From Streptomyces sp. PH10-H1 (GTDB lineage: Bacteria > Actinomycetota > Actinomycetes > Streptomycetales > Streptomycetaceae), in NCBI RefSeq assembly GCF_030063355.1, contig NZ_JASISZ010000062.1, forward strand, positions 1 through 48,805: a stretch of 48,805 bases of DNA, in the 5' to 3' direction. The translations under genes were made by a program, and so were the position numbers. Each line of letters starts with the position of its first letter. Within the stretch, counting starts at the first letter, position 1. This document shows positions 24,939 to 33,665 of this stretch, one piece after another. Under the pieces are notes generated by a model. That model saw nothing but the letters and a program-made list of their open reading frames with translations, was not told where the DNA came from and made no database searches.

Positions 24939-26384
24939 CTATGTGCGCGGAGCAGGGTCGGATGCGCAGACGACGTAGGAGGCAGGTTTCGCCCGCCAGG
25001 TGCGCAGCGCCTCCGCATACTCCCGTACCTCGGGAAGTTTGCGCCACTTGTTCGCCTGCTGTTCCAGTTCGTGCGCGCGCTGTACGACAGACCGGATGGG
25101 GCGGCTGCTGCTCGCGCGCAGGGCGGACTGGCCGAGCGCCATTGCCCGCTCCACGTCCGGCTGCGGCTGCTGCACGACGGCAGAGGCGACGTCGAGCGCC
25201 ACCAGGGCCCGGCTCCACGCGGAATCCGCGCTGTCGATGTGGGCGTCCACCTGCTCGGCATAGTGCAGGACCTTGGCCACGTCGCCGAGGGACACGTACG
25301 CCGTGGCGACGTTCGCGAAGGTCCGTGCGCGGCCGTAGGGCTCGAAGGAGATGCACGGCGTCAGGCCCTCGGGGGTCGCGAACCGGTCCGCGAGTTCCAA
25401 CGCCTGCTGCGCAGCATGCTCAGCGGCTGCCCGGTCTCCCCGCTTGCTGAGAGCGCGGGCGGCTCCATTGGCCAGGAGTCGGATGGCCTGCGGACTGTCC
25501 GGAGCACGGTCGACACCCGCCATGGCGAATGCGTGGGCCTCGGCGTATCTGCCGTCGTAGTACGCCTCCAGCGACTGCGTGCCGCGCACCCACGCCACCA
25601 AGGAATTGTCCTCGACCTCCGTGGCCAGTTGCAGGGCTTCGGCTGAATAGCTGCGCGATGTCGGCAGGCGGCCGGCGTTCACGGCCATGTATCCCAGTAA
25701 CCCGGAGGTCATGGCGGCCAGGACGTAGAGCTCGTGGCGTTGCCGCGGGTGCTGGGAGCCGGACAGGAGGGTGTGGAGGAGTCCCCGGATCTCGACGGCA
25801 CGGGGAGCCAGAGCTTGTGGGCCGACGGTTTCGTAGCGTTCCACGAGGTCATCGAGGCTGCCGCGTAACGCGGCCAGCGTCGCGTCGTCCACGTTGACGG
25901 ACGCCATGCTCTGGGCGCGCCGGACGATAGCGAGCGGATCTTCCCACTCAACCCGTAGCTCGGCAATTGGTACAGCTGGCGCCGCAGGGCGCCATTGGGC
26001 GGGCTGTCCTGGCAAGGGGAGAGCAACCAGGTGGCCTGGAACGCCAAGGCCGCCGAGGAACTCGATGGCCTTGGCGATGTTCGTGAGTTTCCGCGCGCCG
26101 GACTCCAACATGGACAGGTACGCCTGGCTCAAGCCGGTGAGCGTCGCGATGTCTTCCTGGCGAAACGAGGCGCGCTCGCGAATCACGCGGCTGGCAAGAC
26201 CGAAATCCCATGCCGCCAGAGCGCCTTGCACGGCAGGATCGCGCCAGACGTGATCCGGGACTCGGAGGACCGGCGGAGCGTCGTCCTGGGCGAGGCGCGT
26301 GCAGGCGGAGCACAGCTGGTCCTCGTTGTACCGGCTCAGTCGGCAGGCGCAACGCGCGCACCGACGTCCCTCCTCAACAGCCAT
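24939..26384 (-). CDS. XRE-family regulator with zinc-ribbon-like N-terminus and TPR-like C-terminus
   Basis: A 481-residue protein. Residues 9-29 have CARCACRL...LCSAC, two Cys pairs that could bind zinc. A Cro/CI HTH follows at about 68-125 (ASFRQEDIATLTGLSQAYLS, LESGARKLTNIAKAIEFLGG). From about 165 to the end are Ala-rich helical repeats of TPR type, which in related regulators sense a peptide or small molecule. GGAG precedes the ATG. It heads the minus-strand array, carries the 11-bp palindrome 64 bases upstream and probably regulates itself and the radical SAM operon. Confidence 0.86.
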   Translation of the reverse strand: MAVEEGRRCARCACRLSRYNEDQLCSACTRLAQDDAPPVLRVPDHVWRDPAVQGALAAWDFGLASRVIRERASFRQEDIATLTGLSQAYLSMLESGARKLTNIAKAIEFLGGLGVPGHLVALPLPGQPAQWRPAAPAVPIAELRVEWEDPLAIVRRAQSMASVNVDDATLAALRGSLDDLVERYETVGPQALAPRAVEIRGLLHTLLSGSQHPRQRHELYVLAAMTSGLLGYMAVNAGRLPTSRSYSAEALQLATEVEDNSLVAWVRGTQSLEAYYDGRYAEAHAFAMAGVDRAPDSPQAIRLLANGAARALSKRGDRAAAEHAAQQALELADRFATPEGLTPCISFEPYGRARTFANVATAYVSLGDVAKVLHYAEQVDAHIDSADSAWSRALVALDVASAVVQQPQPDVERAMALGQSALRASSSRPIRSVVQRAHELEQQANKWRKLPEVREYAEALRTWRAKPASYVVCASDPAPRT

Positions 26385-26447
26385 GCAGGGTGCTCCTCGG
26401 CGTACTTGCGGATGGATCGTGACGCCCAGCGATTCGATACGTACTCA

Positions 26448-26458
26448 GTGATATCACC
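26448..26458. promoter_or_regulatory. Palindromic operator upstream of the XRE/TPR regulator
   Basis: GTGATATCACC, identical to 23958-23968 and centred on the palindrome TGATATCA, starts 64 bases upstream of the regulator ATG (26384). After CACC the sequence turns to GTTCGG, so the longer inverted repeat seen at the other site is not kept here. Confidence 0.62.
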
Positions 26459-26857
26459 GTTCGGATGTGCGCGGCCCAGAGTCCCCCCGCATCCTTTGTT
26501 GAGTCCGCACAAGTCGCCATCCAACAAACCGCTTTGAGCCATGAGACGTGGACATCGAGATCTCCCCGCAGCGGTCATCCCAGCATCAGTCAGTCCGCTG
26601 CGGAGCGATGGGATCGTCGCCTCCCAGAGCGTGGGGAGACGGCTGGGAAGGGCAGGTTCTTGGTGCTTCCCCGGTAGCAACCCGCCCATCGGTCGCCCCG
26701 CAGCGTCCGTGCGCTCAGCTGCGGGGCGGCCGCCTCAGGGAATCGGCCGAGCCAGGAGCGGCTCATCACACAGGCTCACCGGTCCCGTCAGGTCCACGAC
26801 CTTCTTGACGCCGGGCATGGGCTCGGCTGCGAAGCCCCAATCAATGGAGAAACAGAG
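26459..26857. other. Gene-free stretch with two large inverted repeats
   Basis: About 400 bases between divergent genes. No gene is supported. CCGCAGCGG (26566-26574) is mirrored by CCGCTGCGG (26595-26603), and CGCCCCGCAGC (26694-26704) by GCTGCGGGGCG (26718-26728) with a 13-base loop. The second could terminate transcription entering from the left and isolate the two gene blocks. The region may instead hold a small RNA; nothing more can be said by eye. Confidence 0.45.
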
Positions 26858-27028
26858 ATGGAACCGAACCGGCCCGAGTCGATTCCCGGGGACACCTATG
26901 CCACCGGCTCCCGGAGCTGTTCCTCTCCGCTCGGACTGTCACCGCTGACCCGCCAACTACTGAAGACGGGGGCAGGCGAAGCGGCTGCGGTTACACACGA
27001 CGGTTTGAAAGGTTGTCGTGGCGATTAG
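26858..27028 (+). CDS. Small orphan protein upstream of a membrane microprotein
   Basis: A 56-residue frame starting MEPNRPESIPGDTYATG, with GGAG 10-11 bases before the ATG. It is Ser/Pro-rich with a Leu-rich segment (LGLSPLTRQLLKTG). Its end overlaps the start of the next gene by 11 bases, which supports translational coupling. No family is recognised. It is below the length usually called, so I rate it moderate. Confidence 0.42.
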   Translation: MEPNRPESIPGDTYATGSRSCSSPLGLSPLTRQLLKTGAGEAAAVTHDGLKGCRGD

Positions 27029-27212
27029 TATCTCGCTGCTGCTTGTGCTGTTGATCATCGTGGTGGTGTTGATCCGGCAGAAGGTCATCAAGCCGATTCC
27101 TGCCCTGCTCTGCGCCGTGATGGGTTTCGAGGCAGCTGCCTCCCGGGCGGGGCCGTCGATCGCGCAGGGCATCACGAGCGTCGTCGGCGCGATCGGCCGC
27201 ATCCATCTCTAG
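27018..27212 (+). CDS. Small membrane protein
   Basis: A 64-residue protein starting with GTG (MAISISLLLVLLIIVVVLIR). The first helix (about 3-20) is strongly hydrophobic, followed by RQKVIKPIP and a second, weaker helix, then a small-residue tail. Similar short proteins with an N-terminal helix and a KP.HAL.CA.FGF-type centre are common near mobile or plasmid-like regions in Streptomyces (recollection, not a search). GAAAGG precedes the start. Function unknown. Confidence 0.65.
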   Translation: MAISISLLLVLLIIVVVLIRQKVIKPIPALLCAVMGFEAAASRAGPSIAQGITSVVGAIGRIHL

Positions 27213-27455
27213 ACCGGCCGTCCCGGGGCTGCCTGTGCCTTGTCGCATCCCCATTGCGCTGGGCGTGTACGGCGCCCCGGGACGGTCGCCCACCCCACTG
27301 ATGTCTCCATCGAGGAATCCGATGACGCATGTACCGCAAGCGGCGAGGGCGCTGCTACGGCCGGCAGCCCTAATTTCCGTCCCAACACGACCGGTGGCGG
27401 AGCCAGCTGAAGCACCCCGGCCTCAGTTCGAGTTATCACCCGCCGGGATGCGCTG

Positions 27456-28502
27456 ATGCGTGCGCAGGAGAGCGCGGACCGTGCGGAGTTTCGGCCGCTG
27501 ACGCACCCAGCGGGGCTGGACGACGAGCTGCGTGTGGCGCTGGAGGAGGTGAGGGCGGGCCGGTGGAAGCCGATGCGGGATCTGCTGGCAACTACGGGGA
27601 CGGACTGGGAGTTGCGGACGTCGCGTTCGCAGGTGTTGGGGACGGCGGCGGCGCGCTCGCATGTGGTGCGCGAGTGGCTGGCGGAGGAACCGCAGAGCGC
27701 GGACGCGGTGATGATGCGGGCCCGGGTCGGGGCGGAGCGGGCGCTGCACGCCCACCGTGCCGGTCATGACAGCGCGCAGGAGTTCGCCCGCGAGGCCCGT
27801 AAGGCGGCCATCGCTGCGGCCGAGCGGTCGGAGCGGGATCCGGTGCCGTGGGTGTGCCTGCTGGCACTGGCCCTGCTGGACAGGGACCAACTGCTGGAGG
27901 AGCACCGCTGGAGGGCGCCGGAGCCGATGTTGCCGGCCGGGCCGTGGCGGCTGATGCACCGGGTCTACCAGCGGGACCGGTTCAACCGGGAGGCCCACCA
28001 CCGGATGCTGCAGGTCCTTCTGCACGCGCGGACGGGTGGGTCGGCGGCGGCGCTGCAGTTCGTGCACTGGGTCGGTACGTGGGTACCGCGAGATTCGGGT
28101 TCGCCGCTGTTGGTGTTGCCGTTGTACGCGTACGCGGAGCATTATCGCGCCCGCCGTGAGCAGGGCGCCTACGACACCGTGGCGCTCTGGCAGTGGCGGG
28201 GGGAGCCGGTGGTCCTGGATGTGCGCCGGGCGTATCAGGGCTGGTTCCAGCAGTCGCTGCCACTGCGGCGGTCGGTGCTCGACCTGAGCTATCTCGCCCA
28301 TGCGCTGTGGGCGGGGCGCCAGTACGAGGAGGCCGCCCAGGTCTTCGCCGCGCTTGGCCCGCATGCGGCCCGGCAGCCCTGGGGCTACGTCGCCGACGAC
28401 CCCGATGATCCCGCAGCAGCCGCGGCCGGGTTCGTGCACGCCCGAGCGCAGAGCCTCGCGGTAGCCGGCGGCCCGCCGCCGCGCGCCGGCCCCCGCCACT
28501 GA
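27456..28502 (+). CDS. Conserved-looking hypothetical protein, helical
   Basis: A 348-residue soluble protein rich in Arg, Ala, Leu and Trp. It starts MRAQESADRAEFRPL and consists mainly of amphipathic helices that look like tetratricopeptide-type hairpins (for example SADAVMMRARVGAERALHAH and QYEEAAQVFAALGPHAA). No catalytic motif is visible. The ribosome binding site is weak. It is the first large gene of a plus-strand group followed by the permease and the GS-like ligase, about 100 bases apart. I do not recognise a named family. Confidence 0.72.
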   Translation: MRAQESADRAEFRPLTHPAGLDDELRVALEEVRAGRWKPMRDLLATTGTDWELRTSRSQVLGTAAARSHVVREWLAEEPQSADAVMMRARVGAERALHAHRAGHDSAQEFAREARKAAIAAAERSERDPVPWVCLLALALLDRDQLLEEHRWRAPEPMLPAGPWRLMHRVYQRDRFNREAHHRMLQVLLHARTGGSAAALQFVHWVGTWVPRDSGSPLLVLPLYAYAEHYRARREQGAYDTVALWQWRGEPVVLDVRRAYQGWFQQSLPLRRSVLDLSYLAHALWAGRQYEEAAQVFAALGPHAARQPWGYVADDPDDPAAAAAGFVHARAQSLAVAGGPPPRAGPRH

Positions 28503-28603
28503 ACAGCATCAGGCCCGGCAGCCAGCCGGCTGCTGGACCTGTTCGACGCTCCCTCGCTCGTCCCTCGCTCCTTTCGTTCTTCTTCGTCGTGGAGGTAGTT
28601 TCC

Positions 28604-30136
28604 GTGTCCGGTATACAAGGGTCCGCCGGCGCTCAGCTGGCGGATGATGACGACCTGTTGCGCGATCTCGGCTATGAGCCGGAGCTGAGCCGCAAGATGG
28701 GTTCGTTCGGCAACTTCGCCATCTCCTTCAGCGTGATCAGTGTGTTGTCGGGGTGTATGACGTTGTATGGCTTCGGGATGTCGACGGGCGGCCCGGCGGT
28801 GATGCTGTGGGGCTGGCTCGGTGTCGGGCTGATGGTGATGTTCGTGGGCGCGGCACTGGCCGAGGTCACCTCGGCCTATCCCACCTCGGGCGCGCTGTAC
28901 TACATGGCCGAGCGGCTCGGCGGCCGCAAGTGGGGCTGGTACACCGGCTGGCTGAACCTCCTCGGTTTGTTGGGCGCCATTGCAGGGATTGATTACGGGG
29001 CGGCGCTGTTCGCGGGCGCGTTCGCGAACCTGCAGTGGGGCTTCACCCCGACGCCGGCCAAGACCATGGTGATCTACCTGGTGATCCTGGCGGTGCATGC
29101 GGTGCTGAACCTGTTCGGGGTGCGGCTGGTGACCGTGCTGAACTCGATTTCGGTGTGGTGGCACCTGGGCGGGGTCGCGGTCATCGCCGGGGCGTTGACG
29201 CTGGTCCCGGCCCATCACCAGTCGCCGCATTTCGTGTTCACCACCTTCGTGAACAACACCGGCTGGACGAATCACTGGTACGTGCTCGGCCTCGGGTTGC
29301 TCCTGGCCCAGTACACGTTCAGCGGGTATGACGCCTCCGCGCACCTGTCGGAGGAGACCACCCAGGCACAGATCAGCGCGCCGCGCGGGATCATGCGGGC
29401 GATCGGGTGGTCATGGCTGGCCGGGTTCGTCCTCCTAACTGCCCTGACGTTCGCCATCCAGAACTACGCGAACACCCAGGCGTCGGCGACCGGGGTGCCA
29501 CCGGCCCAGATCTTCCTCGACGCGCTCGGCGCCTCGGGGGCGAAGGCCCTGCTCCTGGTCGTGATTGCGGCGATGCTGTTCTGCGGGAACGCCGAGGTCG
29601 CTGCGACCTCCCGGATGGTGTTCGCGTTCAGCAGGGACGGGGCGCTACCGGGCAGCGCCTGGTGGCGGCGAGTCAGCGGGCGCACCGCGACACCGGTACG
29701 GGCGGTGTGGCTGGCGGTCGGTGTGGCCGCGCTACTGGCCTTGCCGTCGCTGTACAGCCCGGTGGCCTACGGTGCGGTGACCGCGATCAACGTCATCGGG
29801 ATCACCCCCGCGTACGCCATACCGATCTTCCTGCGGTTGCGGGCCGGACGCCGCTTCACGCCGGGGCCATGGAATCTGGGCCGGTGGGGGATGCTGGTGG
29901 GCTGGATCGCGGTGGTGTGGGTGGCGTTCGTGACGGTGCTGTTCTGCCTGCCGCAGACCCGCCCCGCAGGCGGCGGCTGGGTGACGGTGCAGTCCTTCAA
30001 CTACGCGCCGGTCGCTCTGCTGGTGGTGCTGGTGCTGGCGACCGTGTGGTGGTGGACGGCCGGCCGCCGCACCTATGAGGTACCCACACTGGCCGGTGCG
30101 AAGGAGCTGGCCCAGTACGCCGAGGAGGTCGTGTAA
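28604..30136 (+). CDS. APC-superfamily amino-acid permease
   Basis: A 510-residue membrane transporter. I use the GTG at 28604 (MSGIQGSAGAQL) because GGAGG lies 8 bases upstream; a GTG at 28589 overlaps that site. After an acidic N-terminus and DLGYEPELSRKMGSFGNFAIS it has about twelve membrane helices. The motif FSGYDASAHLSEET is the consensus transport signature of the amino acid/choline (GABA permease-like) branch. It likely imports an amino acid or amine. The TAA stop shares one base with the ATG of the GS-like gene (TAATG), so the substrate is probably fed to that ligase. Confidence 0.92.
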   Translation: MSGIQGSAGAQLADDDDLLRDLGYEPELSRKMGSFGNFAISFSVISVLSGCMTLYGFGMSTGGPAVMLWGWLGVGLMVMFVGAALAEVTSAYPTSGALYYMAERLGGRKWGWYTGWLNLLGLLGAIAGIDYGAALFAGAFANLQWGFTPTPAKTMVIYLVILAVHAVLNLFGVRLVTVLNSISVWWHLGGVAVIAGALTLVPAHHQSPHFVFTTFVNNTGWTNHWYVLGLGLLLAQYTFSGYDASAHLSEETTQAQISAPRGIMRAIGWSWLAGFVLLTALTFAIQNYANTQASATGVPPAQIFLDALGASGAKALLLVVIAAMLFCGNAEVAATSRMVFAFSRDGALPGSAWWRRVSGRTATPVRAVWLAVGVAALLALPSLYSPVAYGAVTAINVIGITPAYAIPIFLRLRAGRRFTPGPWNLGRWGMLVGWIAVVWVAFVTVLFCLPQTRPAGGGWVTVQSFNYAPVALLVVLVLATVWWWTAGRRTYEVPTLAGAKELAQYAEEVV

Positions 30137-31518
30137 TGCGCGACGCGACCGCGACGGGGACCGTGCCGGGCGGGCTGCTGTCGCCGGAGCAGCTGCGCGC
30201 CCGGATCGAGGCGGGTGAGATCATGATGGTGCAGCTCGCCCTGCCGGACTTGCAGGGACGGCTGAAGGGCAAGCTGTATGACGCCCGGCACTTCCTGGAC
30301 GAGATCGTGGACCGTGGTGCTGAGGTGTGCGCGTACCTGCTGGCCACCGACGTCGACATGCGGCCGGTGGACGGCTACGCCCTGGCGTCCTGGGCGAACG
30401 GCTACCCGGATCTGCGGCTGGTCCCGGATTTGACCACGGCCCGGATGCTGCCATGGCAGCACGGCACCGCCCTGGTACTGGCCGACGCCGTCCACGCCGA
30501 CGGCCGCCCGGTCGCGGTAGCACCCAGGGAGGTGCTGCGCGGCCAACTGGCACTGCTGGCCGGACACGGCCTGACACTGAAGGCCGGACTGGAAACGGAG
30601 TTCGCGCTCTACAAGGGGGCAGCCGAGGCAGCCACCGCAACAGGATTCCGGGAGCTGGAACCGGTCAGCGGCGACAACCTCGACTACGCGCTGGACCACG
30701 TCCCGCCCCTGTCGGTCTATCTCCAGGACCTGCCAAGTGCGCTGGCCGGGGTGGGTCTGGCGGTGGAGGCGCTGAAGACCGAGTCCGGCGGCGGGCAGGT
30801 GGAGGTGACCTTCCGGTACGGCGAGGCGCTGACGGCCGCGGACAACCACACGGTGTTCAAGCAGGCCGCCAAGGCCATCGCGGGCCGGGCGCAGATGACG
30901 GCGACGTTCATGGCCGCCCCCGAGAGCGGTGTCGGTTCCGGGCTGCACTTGCATCTGTCGTTGTGGCGGGGCGGGCAGTCGGTGCTGGCTGGGGCGGACG
31001 GGGGCTTGTCGGCGCTGGGTCGGCAGGTGATTGCGGGGCTGCTGGACGGGCTGCCGGAGCTGATGCCGCTGCTGGCACCCATCGTCAACTCCTACAAGAG
31101 GTTCGCGGACGCATCGTTCGCGCCGACCCGGTTCGTCTGGGGCCGGGACAACCGCACCTGCGCAGTACGGGTGGTCGGCCACGGTCCCCGGCTGCATCTG
31201 GAGGTCCGGCTGCCTGGCGCGGACGCCAACCCCTACCTGGCGCTCGCCGCCGCGGTCGCCGCCGCCCGGCACGGTATCGAGCACGACCTGAATCCCCCGC
31301 CACCGGTCGTCGGCAACGCCTACCAGGAGACCGACGCCCCGCTGGTGCCAGGCACGCTCGATACGGCCCTGGACACCTTCGCCCGCAGCAGGCTCTCCCG
31401 CAACGCATTCGGGGCGGAGACCGTCGCGCACTACACCCGCGCCGGCGAAATCGAGCGCGATGCGCTGCGGTACACCGTCACCGATGCCGAACGCCGCTGC
31501 GGACTCACCCGCGCCTGA
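30136..31518 (+). CDS. Glutamine synthetase-like gamma-glutamyl ligase
   Basis: A 460-residue GS-superfamily enzyme that joins glutamate to an amine using ATP. It has an N-terminal beta-grasp (LALPDLQGRLKGKLY) and a catalytic domain with the metal ligand motif ETEFALY, GGGQVEV, the ATP loop GSGLHLHLSL, NSYKRF and the WGRDNRT Arg motif. It is closer to the GlnA3/GlnA4-type proteins than to GlnA/GlnII because the GSSG/PGYEAP pattern is altered. With the coupled permease it suggests uptake and gamma-glutamylation of a polyamine, ethanolamine or related amine; the substrate cannot be read from the sequence. Confidence 0.88.
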   Translation: MRDATATGTVPGGLLSPEQLRARIEAGEIMMVQLALPDLQGRLKGKLYDARHFLDEIVDRGAEVCAYLLATDVDMRPVDGYALASWANGYPDLRLVPDLTTARMLPWQHGTALVLADAVHADGRPVAVAPREVLRGQLALLAGHGLTLKAGLETEFALYKGAAEAATATGFRELEPVSGDNLDYALDHVPPLSVYLQDLPSALAGVGLAVEALKTESGGGQVEVTFRYGEALTAADNHTVFKQAAKAIAGRAQMTATFMAAPESGVGSGLHLHLSLWRGGQSVLAGADGGLSALGRQVIAGLLDGLPELMPLLAPIVNSYKRFADASFAPTRFVWGRDNRTCAVRVVGHGPRLHLEVRLPGADANPYLALAAAVAAARHGIEHDLNPPPPVVGNAYQETDAPLVPGTLDTALDTFARSRLSRNAFGAETVAHYTRAGEIERDALRYTVTDAERRCGLTRA

Positions 31519-31568
31519 ACCGGTGTCAGCCGGTCGCTGCGCCCACTCTGAAGGAGGAATCACCAGCG

Positions 31569-32117
31569 ATGATCACTACACAATGCGCGGGGGCACGGCC
31601 GCTGGCGGCCCGGGAGAGCGACGTGCTGCGCCTGGTCGCAGCAGGCCGGGACAACCTGGCCATCTCAGCGGAGACCGGGCTGTCGGTGGCCTCGGTGACG
31701 TCCACCCTGCGACGCATTCAGACGAAACTCGACACCGGCCAGCGGGCAGCCCTGGTCGACCGGGCCTACCGCACCGGACTACACCCCGCACCGCCCCTCC
31801 ACCGTCCGGACGATCCGCCAGCCTTGGACCGTGAACTGCTGGTGCTGCTGCGGCTGATAGCCGCAGGAACCAGCCCCCGGCGGATGGAAGCGGTCCTGCA
31901 CCGCTCCCGGAACGCGGTGCGAGTCCGCATCCAACGGCTGTTGGAGGTACTGGGCGCCGACAACGCCGCCCACGCGGTGCACCTGGGCTGGGAATTCGGC
32001 TACCTGCACCCGGCCGACAGCGGCACCGGCCCGGCCATCACACCATTCGCCGGGCGCAATGCCGCAGGGCGCGACGGCACCATCCGAGATGTGGGGAGGC
32101 GCGGTGACCGGGGGTGA
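31569..32117 (+). CDS. LuxR-type regulator with two HTH segments
   Basis: A 182-residue protein starting MITTQCAGARPLAARESD with GGAGGAA upstream. Residues about 12-62 form a GerE-type HTH (LAARESDVLRLVAAGRDN, VASVTSTLRRIQTKL). Residues about 82-140 repeat the pattern (LDRELLVLLRLIAAGTSP, AVRVRIQRLLEVLGA), a tandem double HTH without a receiver domain. It may regulate the permease/GS operon directly upstream, 50 bases away. A longer open frame covers it but starts inside the GS gene. Confidence 0.8.
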   Translation: MITTQCAGARPLAARESDVLRLVAAGRDNLAISAETGLSVASVTSTLRRIQTKLDTGQRAALVDRAYRTGLHPAPPLHRPDDPPALDRELLVLLRLIAAGTSPRRMEAVLHRSRNAVRVRIQRLLEVLGADNAAHAVHLGWEFGYLHPADSGTGPAITPFAGRNAAGRDGTIRDVGRRGDRG

Positions 32118-32304
32118 GGTGCTCGCACTGGTCTGCAGCATTGCCCTGGTCGGCCTCGGTTTGCACACCGTGCTCCGCTCGCTCCTCGGACTGGCTCCCT
32201 ACAAGGAGCAGGTCGTACGCCTGCGCCGGCACCACATCGGTGAATCGGCCTCATATCTCGTGCTGGCCGACATCCTCAATGAACGGTACACACAAGCGGG
32301 CTGA
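32104..32304 (+). CDS. Small membrane-associated protein
   Basis: A 66-residue protein read from the GTG at 32104 (MTGGEVLALVCSIALVGLG), preceded by GGGGAGG and overlapping the LuxR-like stop by 14 bases. One N-terminal membrane helix (about 5-25) is followed by a cytoplasmic tail, YKEQVVRLRRHHIGESASYL. A GTG at 32119 is an alternative start. No family recognised; the overlap suggests co-translation with the regulator. Confidence 0.55.
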   Translation: MTGGEVLALVCSIALVGLGLHTVLRSLLGLAPYKEQVVRLRRHHIGESASYLVLADILNERYTQAG

Positions 32305-32430
32305 CCGATTTGTTCGAATTCCCTTGCGCAGCCCCGCCCTGACAATCAGTCGCCCCTTCTTCGATTGCACCTGCAGTGCCGGCGCACCCCGCTACCGTCG
32401 AAGCAGATCACCAGCCAGGGGAGGCCACCG

Positions 32431-33084
32431 ATGAACCGTAAGGACCGCCGCGCGGACCGTGAGCCAGGCGGGGGCCGCACGCCGCACACCTGGTCAGGAC
32501 TGGGCCAACCCGCCCAGGGACGGCTCCAGACCGCCAAGCGGTTCGCGCCCGGCGACGAATCGCGCCAACGGCAGGACTTCCTGGCGGGCACCGTTTTCGC
32601 AGCCGGTGCGGGAGTCGCCTTCCCCGAGGACGGCCCCGGCGGACCGGCGCCCCTCGGCCCGCTGTTCACCGTCTACGTGCACGAGGACGAGCGGACGTTC
32701 GGCCCCGCCCCGCAGCTGCGCGAGGCGTTCGCGCTGCTCGACGAGCACGGCTCGGTCAAGATGCACGATCTGATGGACGTCGGGACCGCATGGGCGGGGC
32801 TGGGAGGCGAGGAGCCCCTGGTCAAGCTCAAGCTGGAGTTCCATGGTCCGTCCCGCGGTTCCACCGGGCTGGTGCTGCTGGCCGACCAGCACGCCGAGAT
32901 CTGGCAGTACATCGTCGGTGGCGGACTGCTCGCGATCACCTCGCAGCCCCGGATCCAGGACGTGATGAACAGGCAGCCGGGCGCGAGCTTCGCGCAGGCC
33001 ATGGAGGCGTCGATCCTGCTGGGTGTCGGCACATCCCCCGTGCTGGAACAGATGATCGACGCCTACGGGTGGGCCCGTCCCTGA
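32431..33084 (+). CDS. Hypothetical soluble protein
   Basis: A 217-residue protein starting MNRKDRRADREPGGG with GGGGAGG about 7 bases upstream; I prefer this ATG to an earlier one at 32365. After a basic, disordered N-terminus there is an alpha/beta region (GPLFTVYVHEDERTFGPAPQ, GSTGLVLLADQHAEIWQYIV). No catalytic motif or membrane segment. Not recognised. It is separated from its upstream neighbour by about 125 bases and may have its own promoter. Confidence 0.72.
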   Translation: MNRKDRRADREPGGGRTPHTWSGLGQPAQGRLQTAKRFAPGDESRQRQDFLAGTVFAAGAGVAFPEDGPGGPAPLGPLFTVYVHEDERTFGPAPQLREAFALLDEHGSVKMHDLMDVGTAWAGLGGEEPLVKLKLEFHGPSRGSTGLVLLADQHAEIWQYIVGGGLLAITSQPRIQDVMNRQPGASFAQAMEASILLGVGTSPVLEQMIDAYGWARP

Positions 33085-33111
33085 CCCTCGGGACCAGGAG
33101 AGAGTGATGGC

Positions 33112-33603
33112 ATGGCGACCGATGACGACCGGCAAGCGGCGCTGCGTCTGGCCGGGCAGGCCCACGAGGTAGGGCGCGTATCCGGGCGGAAACCCTGGCG
33201 CGAGGCCCTGCAGTGGATCAGCCGCGGGCGTCTCGGCCGGCGGCACGGCTGGCCGGTCGTCCCCGAGCTGGCCACCCCGTGGCAGGACACGATCTCCCCC
33301 GAACGCACCGGCTGGCGCAACCGCGCCGCCAACCTGGACGATGAGCACGCTTTCGCCGTCGATTACCGGATCTGCCGCCGCTGTCGGCTCGGATGGGTCG
33401 AAAACCCGTACACCATGCCGCAGTACGAACGGTGCGGACTGGCCACCGCCGGCCTCGCCGCCCTATGCGCGGAGCACCTCGGACTGGCGTGGCACACCCT
33501 CGGCGGCCACTCCACCGACGCACAGGCGTTTTGGACCGCCGTCGGCACCGACGTACCCGGCGGCTATCAGCAACGCTCACTCTGCCCACACGTCACCAGC
33601 TGA
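33112..33603 (+). CDS. GNAT-like hypothetical protein with a Cys pair
   Basis: A 163-residue protein. The middle has YRICRRCRLGWVENPYT, a CxxC-containing beta segment, and the C-terminal part (YERCGLATAGLAALCAEH, then WHTLGGHSTDAQAFWTAVG) resembles the acetyl-CoA-binding helix and last strands of GNAT acetyltransferases. The N-terminal GNAT strands are not obvious, so it may be a degenerate or specialised member. Similar proteins are frequent in Streptomyces (recollection). It follows the preceding gene by 27 bases. Confidence 0.68.
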   Translation: MATDDDRQAALRLAGQAHEVGRVSGRKPWREALQWISRGRLGRRHGWPVVPELATPWQDTISPERTGWRNRAANLDDEHAFAVDYRICRRCRLGWVENPYTMPQYERCGLATAGLAALCAEHLGLAWHTLGGHSTDAQAFWTAVGTDVPGGYQQRSLCPHVTS

Positions 33604-33665
33604 GGCAGCAATCGGGGCCCTGATGGATGGGTTCCATTCCTGTTCGCTTTGAAGGGGACACCGCT

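Noticed and set aside
30327..32117. Long plus-strand open frame of 596 codons containing the LuxR-like protein
   Set aside because: Its first two thirds are an off-frame reading of the glutamine-synthetase-like gene; only the part from 31569, with GGAGGAA upstream, is real.
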